64,000 bases of DNA. Origin: Stakelama portus (GTDB taxonomy: Bacteria; Pseudomonadota; Alphaproteobacteria; Sphingomonadales; Sphingomonadaceae). The DNA is taken from positions 372,001 to 436,000 of the forward strand of contig NZ_QFZL01000004.1 in NCBI RefSeq assembly GCF_003171655.1, given 5' to 3'. The notes under the pieces were generated by a model that saw only the letters and a list, made by a program, of their open reading frames with translations, was not told the origin of the DNA and searched no databases. A program made the position numbers and the translations under genes. This document shows, piece by piece, positions 56,124 to 64,000 of the stretch; position 1 is the stretch's first letter, and every line of letters starts with the position of its first letter.

Positions 56124-56700
56124 CAAATACACCCCCCGCATGCGGGAGCTGTACGATTCCACGATCGCCAAGGCGATGACGGAAAAGTTCGGCTACAAGA
56201 ACGCGCTCGAAGTTCCGAAGATCGAAAAGATCGTTCTGAACATGGGCGTGGGCGAAGCGACCCAGGACAAGAAGAAGGTCGAACAGGCCGCTTCGGAAAT
56301 GGAATTGATCGCGGGCCAGAAGCCCGTCGTCACCAAGGCCAAGAAGTCGATCGCGCAGTTCAAGCTGCGTGAAGGCATGGCGATCGGCTGCAAGGTCACC
56401 CTGCGCCGTGAACGGATGTACGAGTTCCTCGATCGCCTCATCACGATCGCACTGCCGCGCACGCGCGATTTCCGGGGCCTGAACCCCAAGTCGTTCGATG
56501 GTCGTGGCAATTACGCGATGGGCGTAAAGGAACAGATCATCTTCCCCGAGATCAACTATGACCGCATCGACAAGGTGCGCGGCATGGACATCATCGTGAC
56601 CACCACCGCGAAGACCGACGAAGAGGCTCGCGAGCTCCTCCGTCTCTTTGGCTTCCCGTTCCCGCAGGATGCGGACGGTGAAGCGAAGCAGGCGGCGTAA
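56116..56700 (+). CDS. rplE: 50S ribosomal protein L5
   Basis: The 194-residue L5 binds 5S rRNA. It contains [35 protein letters not shown] and the C-terminal [34 protein letters not shown] short Ala/Asp-rich tail follows. It overlaps rplX and is followed by rpsN 20 bases later. Confidence 0.97.
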   Translation: MADKYTPRMRELYDSTIAKAMTEKFGYKNALEVPKIEKIVLNMGVGEATQDKKKVEQAASEMELIAGQKPVVTKAKKSIAQFKLREGMAIGCKVTLRRERMYEFLDRLITIALPRTRDFRGLNPKSFDGRGNYAMGVKEQIIFPEINYDRIDKVRGMDIIVTTTAKTDEEARELLRLFGFPFPQDADGEAKQAA

Positions 56701-56719
56701 GGAAGGAAGAACTTAAGTC

Positions 56720-57025
56720 ATGGCGAAACTGAGTTCGATCAATAAGAACGAGCGGCGCAAGAAGCTGGTGAAGCAATATGCCGGCAAATATGCGAAGCTG
56801 AAGGCGATCGCGAACGACAAGAGCCTGGACGAGACCGAGCGTCTCATTGCCCGGCTGAAGATGGCTGAGATTCCGCGCAATGCGAATCCCACCCGCGTTC
56901 GCAACCGTTGCGAGCTGACCGGCCGTCCGCGCGGTTATTACCGCAAGTTCCGTCTCGCGCGCGTCATGCTCCGTGATCTGGCCAACAAGGGCCTCATCCC
57001 GGGCGTCACCAAGTCGAGCTGGTAA
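56720..57025 (+). CDS. rpsN: 30S ribosomal protein S14, zinc-free (C-) type
   Basis: The 101-residue protein is the long S14 without the CxxC..CxxC zinc ribbon: it has a single Cys in [35 protein letters not shown] opens it and [10 protein letters not shown] ends it. It belongs to the usual set in alphaproteobacteria. Confidence 0.96.
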   Translation: MAKLSSINKNERRKKLVKQYAGKYAKLKAIANDKSLDETERLIARLKMAEIPRNANPTRVRNRCELTGRPRGYYRKFRLARVMLRDLANKGLIPGVTKSSW

Positions 57026-57036
57026 GGATCACGAAT

Positions 57037-57432
57037 ATGGCAGTGACCGATCCCCTGGGTGACATGCTCACCCGCATCCGCAATGGCCAGCGCGCGCGCA
57101 AGGACAGCGTGCTGACCCCGGCTTCGAAGCTGCGTGTGCGCGTTCTCGACGTGCTGCAGCGCGAAGGCTATATCCGCGGATATTCCGAAGAGCAGATGGG
57201 CCCGGCAGCGGGCATCCGCATCGAGCTCAAATATTTCGAAGGCCAGCCGGCGATCAAGCACGTCGCGCGCGTCTCGAAGCCTGGCCGCCGCGTCTATTCG
57301 GGTTCGCAGGAACTTCCGAAGGTTCGCAACGGCCTGGGCATCACCATCGTGTCGACGCCCCGCGGCGTGCTTTCGGATGCCGAAGCGCGTGAGCAGAATG
57401 TCGGCGGCGAAGTGCTGGCGGAGGTGTTCTGA
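57037..57432 (+). CDS. rpsH: 30S ribosomal protein S8
   Basis: The 131-residue S8 starts [20 protein letters not shown] and contains the [11 protein letters not shown] segment and [31 protein letters not shown] end. It binds the central domain of 16S rRNA. The stop overlaps rplF by one base. Confidence 0.97.
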   Translation: MAVTDPLGDMLTRIRNGQRARKDSVLTPASKLRVRVLDVLQREGYIRGYSEEQMGPAAGIRIELKYFEGQPAIKHVARVSKPGRRVYSGSQELPKVRNGLGITIVSTPRGVLSDAEAREQNVGGEVLAEVF

Positions 57433-57965
57433 TGAGCCGCATCGGCAAAAGGCCGGTTGCCATTCCGGCTGGCGTAACCGCCAATATCGACGGTGCCGAG
57501 GTTTCGGTGAAGGGCCCCAAGGGCACGCTCACCATGCCGAAGGATCCGCTGGTTACCTATGAATTGACCGACAACGGCATTTCGGTGCAGCCGATCAACC
57601 AGACCAAGCGCGCGCGCTCGTTCTGGGGCATGCAGCGGACCATGGTGCAGAACCTGGTCGATGGCGTGACCCAGGGTTTTTCGAAGAAGCTGCTGATCAG
57701 CGGCGTCGGCTATCGTGCCAGCGCCTCGGGTCGCAAGCTCAAGCTGCAGCTCGGCTTCAGCCACGACGTCGATATCGACGTGCCGGAAGGTCTCGAAGTC
57801 AAGACGCCCGATCAGACCACGGTCGAGATCAGCGGCATCGACAAGCAGAAGGTTGGCCAGTTGGCCGCGGAAATCCGCCGTTGGCGCAAGCCGGAGCCCT
57901 ATAAGGGCAAGGGCATCAAATATGACGGCGAGTATATCTTCCGCAAGGAAGGGAAGAAGAAGTGA
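57432..57965 (+). CDS. rplF: 50S ribosomal protein L6
   Basis: The 177-residue L6 begins [15 protein letters not shown] and has two similar domains, ending [17 protein letters not shown]. It lies near the base of the L7/L12 stalk. Its stop overlaps the rplR start. Confidence 0.97.
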   Translation: MSRIGKRPVAIPAGVTANIDGAEVSVKGPKGTLTMPKDPLVTYELTDNGISVQPINQTKRARSFWGMQRTMVQNLVDGVTQGFSKKLLISGVGYRASASGRKLKLQLGFSHDVDIDVPEGLEVKTPDQTTVEISGIDKQKVGQLAAEIRRWRKPEPYKGKGIKYDGEYIFRKEGKKK

Positions 57966-58321
57966 TGACCAAGGGAATGTCGCTCTTCGAGAAGCGCCGT
58001 CGGCGCAATCGCACCGCGCTTCGTGCGCGCTCGGGCAGCCGTCCGCGGCTTTCCGTGCATCGTTCGGGCAAGCACATCTATGCCCAGGTGATCGACGACG
58101 CGGCGGGCAAGACCCTCGCGGCCGCTTCGACGCTGGACAAGGACGTGCGCGGCAAGTCGGGCGCCAATGCGGAAGCCGCTGCCGAAGTCGGCAAGCGCGT
58201 CGCCGAGGCCGCCAAGAAGGCCGGTGTCACGCAGGTCGTGTTCGATCGTGGTGGTTTCCTCTTCCACGGACGCGTCAAGGCGCTGGCGGATGCCGCGCGT
58301 GAAGGCGGATTGGAGTTTTAA
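57965..58321 (+). CDS. rplR: 50S ribosomal protein L18
   Basis: The 118-residue L18 binds 5S rRNA. It contains [36 protein letters not shown] and ends [19 protein letters not shown]. The start is the ATG overlapping the rplF stop; a GTG at 57962 is an alternative. rpsE follows 2 bases later. Confidence 0.96.
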   Translation: MTKGMSLFEKRRRRNRTALRARSGSRPRLSVHRSGKHIYAQVIDDAAGKTLAAASTLDKDVRGKSGANAEAAAEVGKRVAEAAKKAGVTQVVFDRGGFLFHGRVKALADAAREGGLEF

Positions 58322-58323
58322 GA

Positions 58324-59061
58324 ATGGCTGACGAAAACACGACCGGCCAGGGCAATCAGCCCGAAGCGACCCTCGCGCCCGAAACCACGGTGCAGGACGT
58401 GACCAACCAGCATCCGCCGCGCGGCGGCCGTGGCGGCCGTGGCCGTGGCGGCGGCGATCGCGGCGGCCGTGATGGCGGTCGCGGCCGTGGCCGTCGCGAC
58501 GATCGTCGCGGTGGCGGCCAGGATGATGGCGGCGAGGAGCTGATCGAAAAGCTCGTCCACATCAACCGCGTCTCGAAGACGGTGAAGGGCGGCAAGCGCT
58601 TCGGTTTCGCTGCGCTCGTCGTCGTCGGCGACGGCAAGGGCCGTGTCGGCTTCGGTCATGGCAAGGCACGCGAAGTGCCGGAAGCCATTTCCAAGGCGAC
58701 GGCTTCGGCGAAGAAGAAAATGGTCCGCGTGCCGCTCAAGGAAGGCCGCACGCTGCACCATGACGGCCGCGGTCACTTCGGTGCCGGTCGCGTTTATGTC
58801 CGCTCGGCCCCGGCCGGTACGGGCATCATCGCCGGCGGTCCGATGCGCGCCGTGTTCGAATCGCTGGGTGTCGCCGACGTGGTGACCAAGTCGATCGGCA
58901 CGTCGAACCCCTACAACATGATCCGCGCCACGTTCGAAGCGCTTGGCGAGCAGACCTCGCCCAAGTCGGTGGCGCAGCGTCGTGGCAAGAAGATCGCCGA
59001 CCTGCTCGGCCGCGGTGGTTCGCAGACCGCCGAGGCGGATGCGGCGGCCGTGACGGAGTAA
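58324..59061 (+). CDS. rpsE: 30S ribosomal protein S5 with RG-rich N-terminal extension
   Basis: The S5 core (about residue 71 onward: [52 protein letters not shown]) is standard and includes the accuracy-related loop. It is preceded by 70 extra residues; positions 33-70 are almost only Arg, Gly and Asp with RGG-like repeats. The extension is in frame and starts at an ATG 2 bases after rplR. Total 245 residues against about 166 in E. coli. The tail is known in some alphaproteobacteria only from general recollection. Confidence 0.95.
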   Translation: MADENTTGQGNQPEATLAPETTVQDVTNQHPPRGGRGGRGRGGGDRGGRDGGRGRGRRDDRRGGGQDDGGEELIEKLVHINRVSKTVKGGKRFGFAALVVVGDGKGRVGFGHGKAREVPEAISKATASAKKKMVRVPLKEGRTLHHDGRGHFGAGRVYVRSAPAGTGIIAGGPMRAVFESLGVADVVTKSIGTSNPYNMIRATFEALGEQTSPKSVAQRRGKKIADLLGRGGSQTAEADAAAVTE

Positions 59062-59068
59062 GGCTCCC

Positions 59069-59263
59069 ATGGCGAAGAAAGACGAAGCAAAGACGGTGAA
59101 GGTGACCCAGACCGGTTCGCCGATCCGTCGTGAAAAGAGCCAGCGCGCGACTCTGGTCGGCCTGGGTCTCAACAAGATGCACAAGACGGTCGAGCTGAAG
59201 GACACCCCCGAGGTGCGCGGCATGATCCGCAAGGTGCGGCATATGGTGACGGTCGAAGGCTGA
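59069..59263 (+). CDS. rpmD: 50S ribosomal protein L30
   Basis: The 64-residue L30 includes [51 protein letters not shown], all of the domain. It follows rpsE by 7 bases. Its frame continues without another stop beyond the TGA into the zinc-ribbon ORF at 59270. Confidence 0.96.
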   Translation: MAKKDEAKTVKVTQTGSPIRREKSQRATLVGLGLNKMHKTVELKDTPEVRGMIRKVRHMVTVEG

Positions 59264-59269
59264 GCCAGT

Positions 59270-59446
59270 TTGCCAAATGTCTCCTGCCCGCAGTGTGGCC
59301 AGCTTTTCCAGGAGGGAAGGCTTTGGTGCCCACGCTGCAAAAGGGGGAATTGGCAACTAACTCAGTTCCGATGGCACAAAGGCAATATCGTCTGGATGGG
59401 CGTTTTGATCTTGGCGGCCGCGGTGATGCTTTTCGGAGTGTTTTGA
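59270..59446 (+). CDS. putative 58-residue zinc-ribbon membrane protein
   Basis: Starting at TTG 59270, six bases after rpmD's stop and in the same frame, an ORF of 58 codons ends at TGA 59444-59446. It begins MPNVSCPQCGQLF (if TTG is read as Met), then EGRLWCPRCKRGN, giving CxxC at 6/9 and 20/23 that can bind one zinc. A basic segment follows, then a hydrophobic stretch of about 18 residues (IVWMGVLILAAAVMLFGVF) that looks like a membrane helix. GAAGG lies 11 bases before the start. No family name is assigned; the coding pattern (Zn ribbon plus helix) is too organised for chance, but expression is unproved. Confidence 0.65.
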   Translation: MPNVSCPQCGQLFQEGRLWCPRCKRGNWQLTQFRWHKGNIVWMGVLILAAAVMLFGVF

Positions 59447-59498
59447 GCATTCCAACAGACGGGCGTCGGACCTGATTCATTATTGCAATTACCGGGTG

Positions 59499-59515
59499 GG
59501 GGGCTAAATGCCCCC
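59499..59515 (+). terminator. GC hairpin upstream of rplO
   Basis: GGGGGC (59499-59504) pairs with GCCCCC (59510-59515) across TAAAT, followed by TTCCT. It lies between the zinc-ribbon ORF and rplO and could attenuate or protect mRNA ends. The region 59447-59558 is otherwise non-coding. Confidence 0.5.
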
Positions 59516-59558
59516 TTCCTCATTTCAGCGCGAACAAAGCGAAAGCGAGTGCAGACAC

Positions 59559-60083
59559 ATGAAACTCAACGATCTCCGCGATAACGAAGGCTCCCGCAAG
59601 GAACGCATGCGCGTCGGCCGTGGCATCGGCTCGGGCAAGGGCAAGACCGCCGGTCGCGGCCAAAAGGGTCAGAAGAGCCGCGAAGGCGTTTCGATCAAGG
59701 GCTTCGAGGGCGGTCAGATGCCGCTCCACATGCGTCTGCCGAAGCGCGGCTTCAACAACATCTTCGCCAAGGATTATGCCGAAGTGAATATCGGCGCGAT
59801 CCAGAAGGCGCTCGATGCCGGCAAGCTCGACGCCAAGGCGACTGTCGACCACGCCGCGCTGAAGGCCGCTGGCCTGGCGCGTGGCGGCAAGGACGGTGTC
59901 CGCCTGCTCGGCAAGGGCGAGATCAGCGCGAAGCTGAGCTTCGTCGTCGCCGGCGCGTCGAAGGGCGCGAAGGAAGCGGTCGAAAAGGCCGGCGGATCGA
60001 TCGAGATCCCGCACGTCGTTCCGGCGTCGGAAAAGGCCGCTGCCAAGAAGGGCAGCGCCAAGGCCGCCAAGAAGGCGGGCTGA
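59559..60083 (+). CDS. rplO: 50S ribosomal protein L15
   Basis: The 174-residue L15 starts [39 protein letters not shown], the Arg/Gly-rich N-terminal arm that threads into 23S rRNA, and has [17 protein letters not shown]. An Ala/Lys-rich C-tail extends beyond E. coli's length. The start was set at MKLND; the longer ORF to 59508 has no ribosome-binding site. 295 bases separate it from rpmD. Confidence 0.96.
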   Translation: MKLNDLRDNEGSRKERMRVGRGIGSGKGKTAGRGQKGQKSREGVSIKGFEGGQMPLHMRLPKRGFNNIFAKDYAEVNIGAIQKALDAGKLDAKATVDHAALKAAGLARGGKDGVRLLGKGEISAKLSFVVAGASKGAKEAVEKAGGSIEIPHVVPASEKAAAKKGSAKAAKKAG

Positions 60084-60091
60084 AGCATTTC

Positions 60092-60116
60092 GAAGGGCGG
60101 GCTGGTCCCGCCCTTC
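60092..60116 (+). terminator. 10-bp perfect stem after rplO
   Basis: GAAGGGCGGG (60092-60101) and CCCGCCCTTC (60107-60116) form a perfect stem with loop CTGGT, 8 bases after the rplO stop. No U-run follows, so it is a weak or processing element ahead of secY; the 197-base gap shows nothing else clear. Confidence 0.45.
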
Positions 60117-60280
60117 ACTGCGTTCGGAGCCTGCAATCGCAATGTGCGATCCACCGGCTCCGTGCAGCCGGGCGCGGCGATGTCGATCCACCCTTAGACA
60201 TCGCGGCCCAAGCGCCTATATGGGCGTGAACATGCGGGGGGCATGAGTCTCCCCGGCAATTTCCGGGACGATCTGACGAC

Positions 60281-61645
60281 ATGGCATCGACAGCCGATCA
60301 AATGGCAACCAGCCTGAACCTGTCCAAATTCGGCAAGGCTACCGAACTCAAGAAGCGCCTGTGGTTCACGCTGGGCGCGCTGATTGTGTTCCGCATGCTC
60401 AGCTATGTGCCGCTGCCGGGGATCGATCCGACCTCGCTCGGCCTGCTCGCGCAGCAGACTCAGGGCGGCGTGCTCGATTTCTTCAACAGCTTTTCGGGTG
60501 GCGCGCTGCAGCGCATGAGCGTCGTCGCGCTGGGCGTGATGCCGTACATCACCGCCTCGATCGTCGTGCAGCTGGCGAGCTCGCTGAGCCCGCAGCTCGC
60601 CGCGATCAAGAAGGAAGGCGAAAGCGGTCGCAAGCGCCTCAACCAGTATACCCGCTATGGCACGGTCGCGCTGACGGCGGTGCAGGGCTATGTCATCGCC
60701 ACCGGGCTTGAGGCGCTGGGCGCCAATCAGGGCGTGCAGGCAGTGATCGAACCGGGACTGCTGTTCCGCATCGGCGCGGTGATTTCGCTGGTCGGCGGCA
60801 CCATGTTCCTGATGTGGCTGGGCGAGCAGATCACCACGCGCGGCGTCGGCAACGGCATCTCGCTGATCATCATGGCCGGCATCGTCGCGACCATGCCGCG
60901 CACGCTGTACCAGCTGTTCGAAAGCGGCCGCACCGGTTCGATGAATCCGGTGGCGATCATCGCGATCATCGTCGCGATCGCGCTGCTGGTCCTGTTCATC
61001 TGCTTCATGGAACGTGCGCAGCGCCGTATCCTGATCCAATATCCCAAGCGCCAGACTGCACGCGGCGTTCAGGCCGAGCGCAGCCATTTGCCGCTCAAGC
61101 TCAACACTGCGGGCGTCATTCCGCCGATCTTCGCGTCGTCGCTGCTGCTGCTGCCGCTGACGATCACGCAGTTCGCGGGTCAGCCGGGTGCGGGCGAAGG
61201 CTGGTGGAGCAATCTGCTGATTTCGCTCAACCAGTATCTGCAGCATGGCAGCCCGATCTATATGCTGCTCTATGGCGCGGGCATCATCTTCTTCAGCTTC
61301 TTCTACACTGCGGTCGTCTTCAATCCCGAAGAGACGGCGGACAATCTGAAGCGCTATGGCGGGTTCATTCCGGGCATTCGTCCCGGCAAGAACACCGAGA
61401 AATATTTCGATTATGTGCTGACGCGCATCACCGTCATCGGTGCGGGGTATCTGGCACTGATCTGTCTCGTGCCCGAATATCTGATCGCGCAGATGGGGAT
61501 TCCGTTCCTGCTCGGCGGCACCAGCCTGCTGATCGTCGTCAACGTGACGATGGATACGGTGACGCAAATTCAGTCGCATCTGCTTGCGCATCAATATGGC
61601 GACCTTATCAAGAAGGCGAAGCTGAAGGGCGGCCGCGCGCGCTAA
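60281..61645 (+). CDS. secY: protein translocase subunit SecY
   Basis: The 454-residue channel protein has ten membrane helices. Motifs include the helix-1 region RMLSYVPLPGIDPTSLG, the helix-4/5 EQITTRGVGNGISLIIMAGIVATMP, and the basic cytoplasmic loop RAQRRILIQYPKRQ. It is the core of the Sec translocon. ATG 60281 is chosen; ATG 60302 is a possible alternative. adk follows 27 bases later. Confidence 0.97.
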   Translation: MASTADQMATSLNLSKFGKATELKKRLWFTLGALIVFRMLSYVPLPGIDPTSLGLLAQQTQGGVLDFFNSFSGGALQRMSVVALGVMPYITASIVVQLASSLSPQLAAIKKEGESGRKRLNQYTRYGTVALTAVQGYVIATGLEALGANQGVQAVIEPGLLFRIGAVISLVGGTMFLMWLGEQITTRGVGNGISLIIMAGIVATMPRTLYQLFESGRTGSMNPVAIIAIIVAIALLVLFICFMERAQRRILIQYPKRQTARGVQAERSHLPLKLNTAGVIPPIFASSLLLLPLTITQFAGQPGAGEGWWSNLLISLNQYLQHGSPIYMLLYGAGIIFFSFFYTAVVFNPEETADNLKRYGGFIPGIRPGKNTEKYFDYVLTRITVIGAGYLALICLVPEYLIAQMGIPFLLGGTSLLIVVNVTMDTVTQIQSHLLAHQYGDLIKKAKLKGGRAR

Positions 61646-61672
61646 ATGCGCGGCGAATTAGGGGAGCTAGCC

Positions 61673-62320
61673 ATGAACATCATCCTTCTTGGACCGCCGG
61701 GTGCGGGCAAGGGCACCCAGGCGAAGCGTCTGGAGCATGAACGCGGCATGGTGCAGCTGTCGACCGGCGACATGCTGCGCGCGGCGGTCAAATCGGGCAC
61801 GCCGATCGGCCTGAAGGCCAAGGAAGTGATGGACGCGGGCAAGCTGGTTTCCGACGAGATCGTGTCGGGCATCATCGGCGAGCGGCTCGACATGCCCGAT
61901 ACCGAAAAGGGCGTGATCTTCGACGGCTATCCGCGCACCGCGGCACAGGCCGCGACGCTCGAGGATCTGCTTGCCCAGCGCGGGCGCCAGCTCGATTGCG
62001 TGATCGAACTGGTGGTCGATGAAGAGGCGCTGGTCGAGCGCGTCGAAGGCCGGTTCACCTGCGCCAGCTGCGGCGAGGGCTATCACGACAAATTCAAGCA
62101 GCCCAAGGTCGAAGGCACCTGCGACATTTGCGGCGGCCATGAATTCAAGCGCCGCCCCGACGACAATGCCGAAACGGTGCGCACGCGCATGGCCGAATAT
62201 CGCGCCCAGACTGCGCCGATCCTTCCTTTCTATGAGGAAAAGGGCATCGTTCGCCATGTCGACGGCATGGCCGATATCGACGAGGTCGGGCGCCAGATCG
62301 ACGCGATTCTCGACGCCTGA
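61673..62320 (+). CDS. adk: adenylate kinase, zinc-containing
   Basis: The 215-residue enzyme interconverts ATP, ADP and AMP. The P-loop GPPGAGKGTQA is at 7-17, and the lid has Cys130, Cys133, Cys150 and Cys153 (CASC, CDIC), a structural zinc site. GYPRTAAQA and RMAEYRAQTAPIL complete it. The start is ATG 61673 after a GGGGAG. It is the usual neighbour of secY. Confidence 0.97.
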   Translation: MNIILLGPPGAGKGTQAKRLEHERGMVQLSTGDMLRAAVKSGTPIGLKAKEVMDAGKLVSDEIVSGIIGERLDMPDTEKGVIFDGYPRTAAQAATLEDLLAQRGRQLDCVIELVVDEEALVERVEGRFTCASCGEGYHDKFKQPKVEGTCDICGGHEFKRRPDDNAETVRTRMAEYRAQTAPILPFYEEKGIVRHVDGMADIDEVGRQIDAILDA

Positions 62321-62398
62321 ACGGCACAGGCCGCGCCGCAGTCCTTGCCGGAAGGCGATCGAGTGCTATCTTTCCTGTAGCAAGCGGGAGGGAATGCG

Positions 62399-62842
62399 AT
62401 GACTGCCGGATGGATGGCGCTGCTGTTGCTGACGATGAAGCTGTTTCCGGACGTTCCGGTGGTGCGTGCGATCCATGATTCTCTGATCGTGAAGCCGCTT
62501 GCCTGGCTCGATTCGCTTGAACGGCGGCATATGTTGTTCGCGCTGGTGTTCATCGGCATCGCGCTTGGCGGGTTCGAGATGATCGCGGTCCTGGGGTCGG
62601 CCGATGTCGCGGCGCTGCTCGCCTGGGATATCTCGCTGTATCTGGATACCGTGATCGCGGTGTGGACCATGTCGACGATCGGCAAGGCGCGCGGCGCGGC
62701 GGCGTATCTGCGCAGCCGGATCGCCGGTCTGCTGAGCCGCCGGCCATCGGCGCGCACCCGCAAGCGGCGCGCGCGGGTCGCGGCGGCCCGTAAGCCGGCC
62801 AACGACAGCGATGCCGACGGGGGTTGGGCCTGGGCCGCCTGA
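62399..62842 (+). CDS. hypothetical membrane protein between adk and rpsM
   Basis: The 147-residue protein has two or three hydrophobic helices (about residues 4-22, 45-64 and 72-90) and an Arg-rich C-terminal tail (SRRPSARTRKRRARVAAARK). Start ATG 62399 after GGGAGGGA. No family was recognised; it interrupts adk-rpsM but is separated from rpsM by a 311-base region with a promoter. Confidence 0.7.
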   Translation: MTAGWMALLLLTMKLFPDVPVVRAIHDSLIVKPLAWLDSLERRHMLFALVFIGIALGGFEMIAVLGSADVAALLAWDISLYLDTVIAVWTMSTIGKARGAAAYLRSRIAGLLSRRPSARTRKRRARVAAARKPANDSDADGGWAWAA

Positions 62843-62990
62843 CCGTTGCGGCCGCCCGATGGCGCTGGATTTCTGCGGCGACGTGCTGCGACGACCGGAA
62901 CCGGTCGCGTGCTAGTGCATTGAGTCGACACCGGTTTCGGCGCACGCCGGAAACGGACCAAATAATGTGCCTTGACTTCGCCCGGATCGC

Positions 62991-63019
62991 TTGACAGCCT
63001 GGCCCATCATCCCTAGTTG
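62991..63019 (+). promoter_or_regulatory. promoter of the rpsM operon
   Basis: TTGACA (62991-62996), 17 bases, TAGTTG (63014-63019). The 311-base gap 62843-63153 has no convincing gene and supplies a 134-base leader to rpsM. A second TTGACT (62972-62977) lies just upstream. Confidence 0.65.
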
Positions 63020-63153
63020 AAGCTCCTTCCGAAATACCGGCAGCTCCGGCGGCGCCTTCCGTGCGTGCGCCGGCTAATCGTATTTCGGAGAAACGCTACG
63101 AGATGGGGGCCAGCTGCCATGCGGTTCCCCGTGGAGCCGGGAGAAAAAATTAC

Positions 63154-63522
63154 ATGGCACGTATTGCGGGTGTTAACATCCCGACCAACAAGCGCGTAGT
63201 GATCGCGCTCCAGTATATCCACGGCATTGGTCAGTCCAAAGCCAAGGAAATCACCGAGAAGCTGAACATCGCGCCGGAACGCCGCGTTCAGGATCTGACC
63301 GACCAGGAGGTCCTGCAGATCCGTGAAGCGATCGACGCCGGCTACACGGTGGAGGGCGACCTTCGCCGCGAAACCGCGATGAACATCAAGCGTCTGATGG
63401 ACCTTGCCTGCTATCGCGGCCTGCGTCACCGCAAGGGCCTGCCGGTTCGCGGTCAGCGCACGCATACCAATGCGCGCACCCGCAAGGGCAAGGCGAAGCC
63501 GATCGCCGGCAAGAAGAAGTAA
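63154..63522 (+). CDS. rpsM: 30S ribosomal protein S13
   Basis: The 122-residue S13 starts [26 protein letters not shown] and has the C-terminal [24 protein letters not shown] tail that contacts tRNA and 23S rRNA. The start at 63154 follows GGGAG; the upstream ORF to 63061 has no family match. Confidence 0.97.
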   Translation: MARIAGVNIPTNKRVVIALQYIHGIGQSKAKEITEKLNIAPERRVQDLTDQEVLQIREAIDAGYTVEGDLRRETAMNIKRLMDLACYRGLRHRKGLPVRGQRTHTNARTRKGKAKPIAGKKK

Positions 63523-63631
63523 TTCGTCCGCAGGACAATTACTCTGCCGGAGGCAGGCCAGTAGCCGATTGCCTCCGATCTAGCCGCAGCAAGCTTCTCG
63601 TTTCAGAGATTTCAGGTCAGGAACTGATCCA

Positions 63632-64000
63632 ATGGCACAAGCACCGCAGCGCCTTCGCCGTCGCGAGCGCAAGAACATCACCGCAGGCGTCGCCCATGTG
63701 AACGCCAGCTTCAACAACACCATGATCACGATCACCGATGCCCAGGGCAACGCGATTTCGTGGTCGTCGGCCGGCATGATGGGCTTCAAGGGTTCGCGCA
63801 AATCGACTCCCTACGCCGCTCAGGTCGCTGCCGAAGACGCAGGCCGCAAGGCCGCCGAACATGGCGTCCGCACGCTCGAAGTCGAAGTCAAGGGCCCGGG
63901 TTCGGGCCGTGAATCGGCGCTCCGCGCGTTGCAGGCGGTCGGCTTTCAGATCACGTCGATCCGCGACGTGACGCCGATCCCGCACAACGGCGTCCGTCCG
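63632..64000 (+). CDS. rpsK: 30S ribosomal protein S11, cut by the window end
   Basis: The visible 123 codons start [40 protein letters not shown] and include [38 protein letters not shown] and [12 protein letters not shown]. Only a few C-terminal residues are missing. S11 forms the 30S platform. It precedes, presumably, rpoA and rplQ outside the window. Confidence 0.95.
   Translation, partial: MAQAPQRLRRRERKNITAGVAHVNASFNNTMITITDAQGNAISWSSAGMMGFKGSRKSTPYAAQVAAEDAGRKAAEHGVRTLEVEVKGPGSGRESALRALQAVGFQITSIRDVTPIPHNGVRP

Overview
The window reads as one contiguous piece of a Sphingomonadales (alphaproteobacterial, probably Sphingomonas-like) chromosome. Grounds: high GC, a CtrA master regulator with GANTC sites in its promoter region, an alphaproteobacterial ribosomal-protein order (secY-adk-rpsM), an alkaline phosphatase close to Sphingomonas PhoK, an RcnB-family protein, and dispersed palindromic repeats. 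No rRNA, tRNA, CRISPR, prophage or insertion sequence was recognised. The species assignment is inference.

Layout. 1-10.4 kb: the tail of an iron/haem-type ABC ATPase, a LysR regulator, then a valine/isobutyrate catabolic block (mmsA, acyl-CoA dehydrogenase, 3-hydroxyisobutyryl-CoA hydrolase, enoyl-CoA hydratase, mmsB). A RidA protein, two tandem polysaccharide deacetylases and a lipoprotein are embedded in it. 10.5-15.3 kb: a secreted beta-helix protein, a PhoK-like phosphatase and a DsbD-like disulfide reductase. 15.3-18.6 kb: an operon of circularly permuted ATP-grasp, alpha-E and transglutaminase-like proteins, facing arginyl/leucyl-transferase Bpt. 19.4-28.6 kb: a GANTC-rich gap, threonine ammonia-lyase, a beta-hydroxyacid dehydrogenase, an amidohydrolase, a cupin/JmjC-like protein, a GNAT protein, CtrA and an AI-2E family transporter. 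28.3-43.8 kb: housekeeping and envelope genes (PDH E2 and E3, UspA, M28, S41 and M3 peptidases, fRMsr, ArfB, an RluA-type synthase, PPC-domain protein, GFA and MAPEG proteins, bactofilin).

43.8-64 kb: the translation superoperon. It comprises the str operon (rpsL, rpsG, fusA, tuf), a strong terminator, two lipoprotein-like genes, then rpsJ through rplO, secY, adk, a membrane protein, rpsM and rpsK (cut by the window end). Three promoters with 17-nt spacers are visible, upstream of rpsL, rpsJ and rpsM, and terminator-like hairpins sit in the rpsL and rpsJ leaders. An unusually long, highly structured gap separates rpsJ from rplC. A previously easy-to-miss 58-residue zinc-ribbon membrane ORF lies between rpsM-distal rpmD and rplO.

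Most interesting leads: the structured RNA region between rpsJ and rplC, the zinc-ribbon miniprotein after rpmD, the GANTC cluster upstream of bpt, the RG-rich extension of ribosomal protein S5, and a transglutaminase-like protein with proline where the catalytic cysteine should be. None of these amounts to a demonstrated new system; each needs the comparison or experiment named in its entry.
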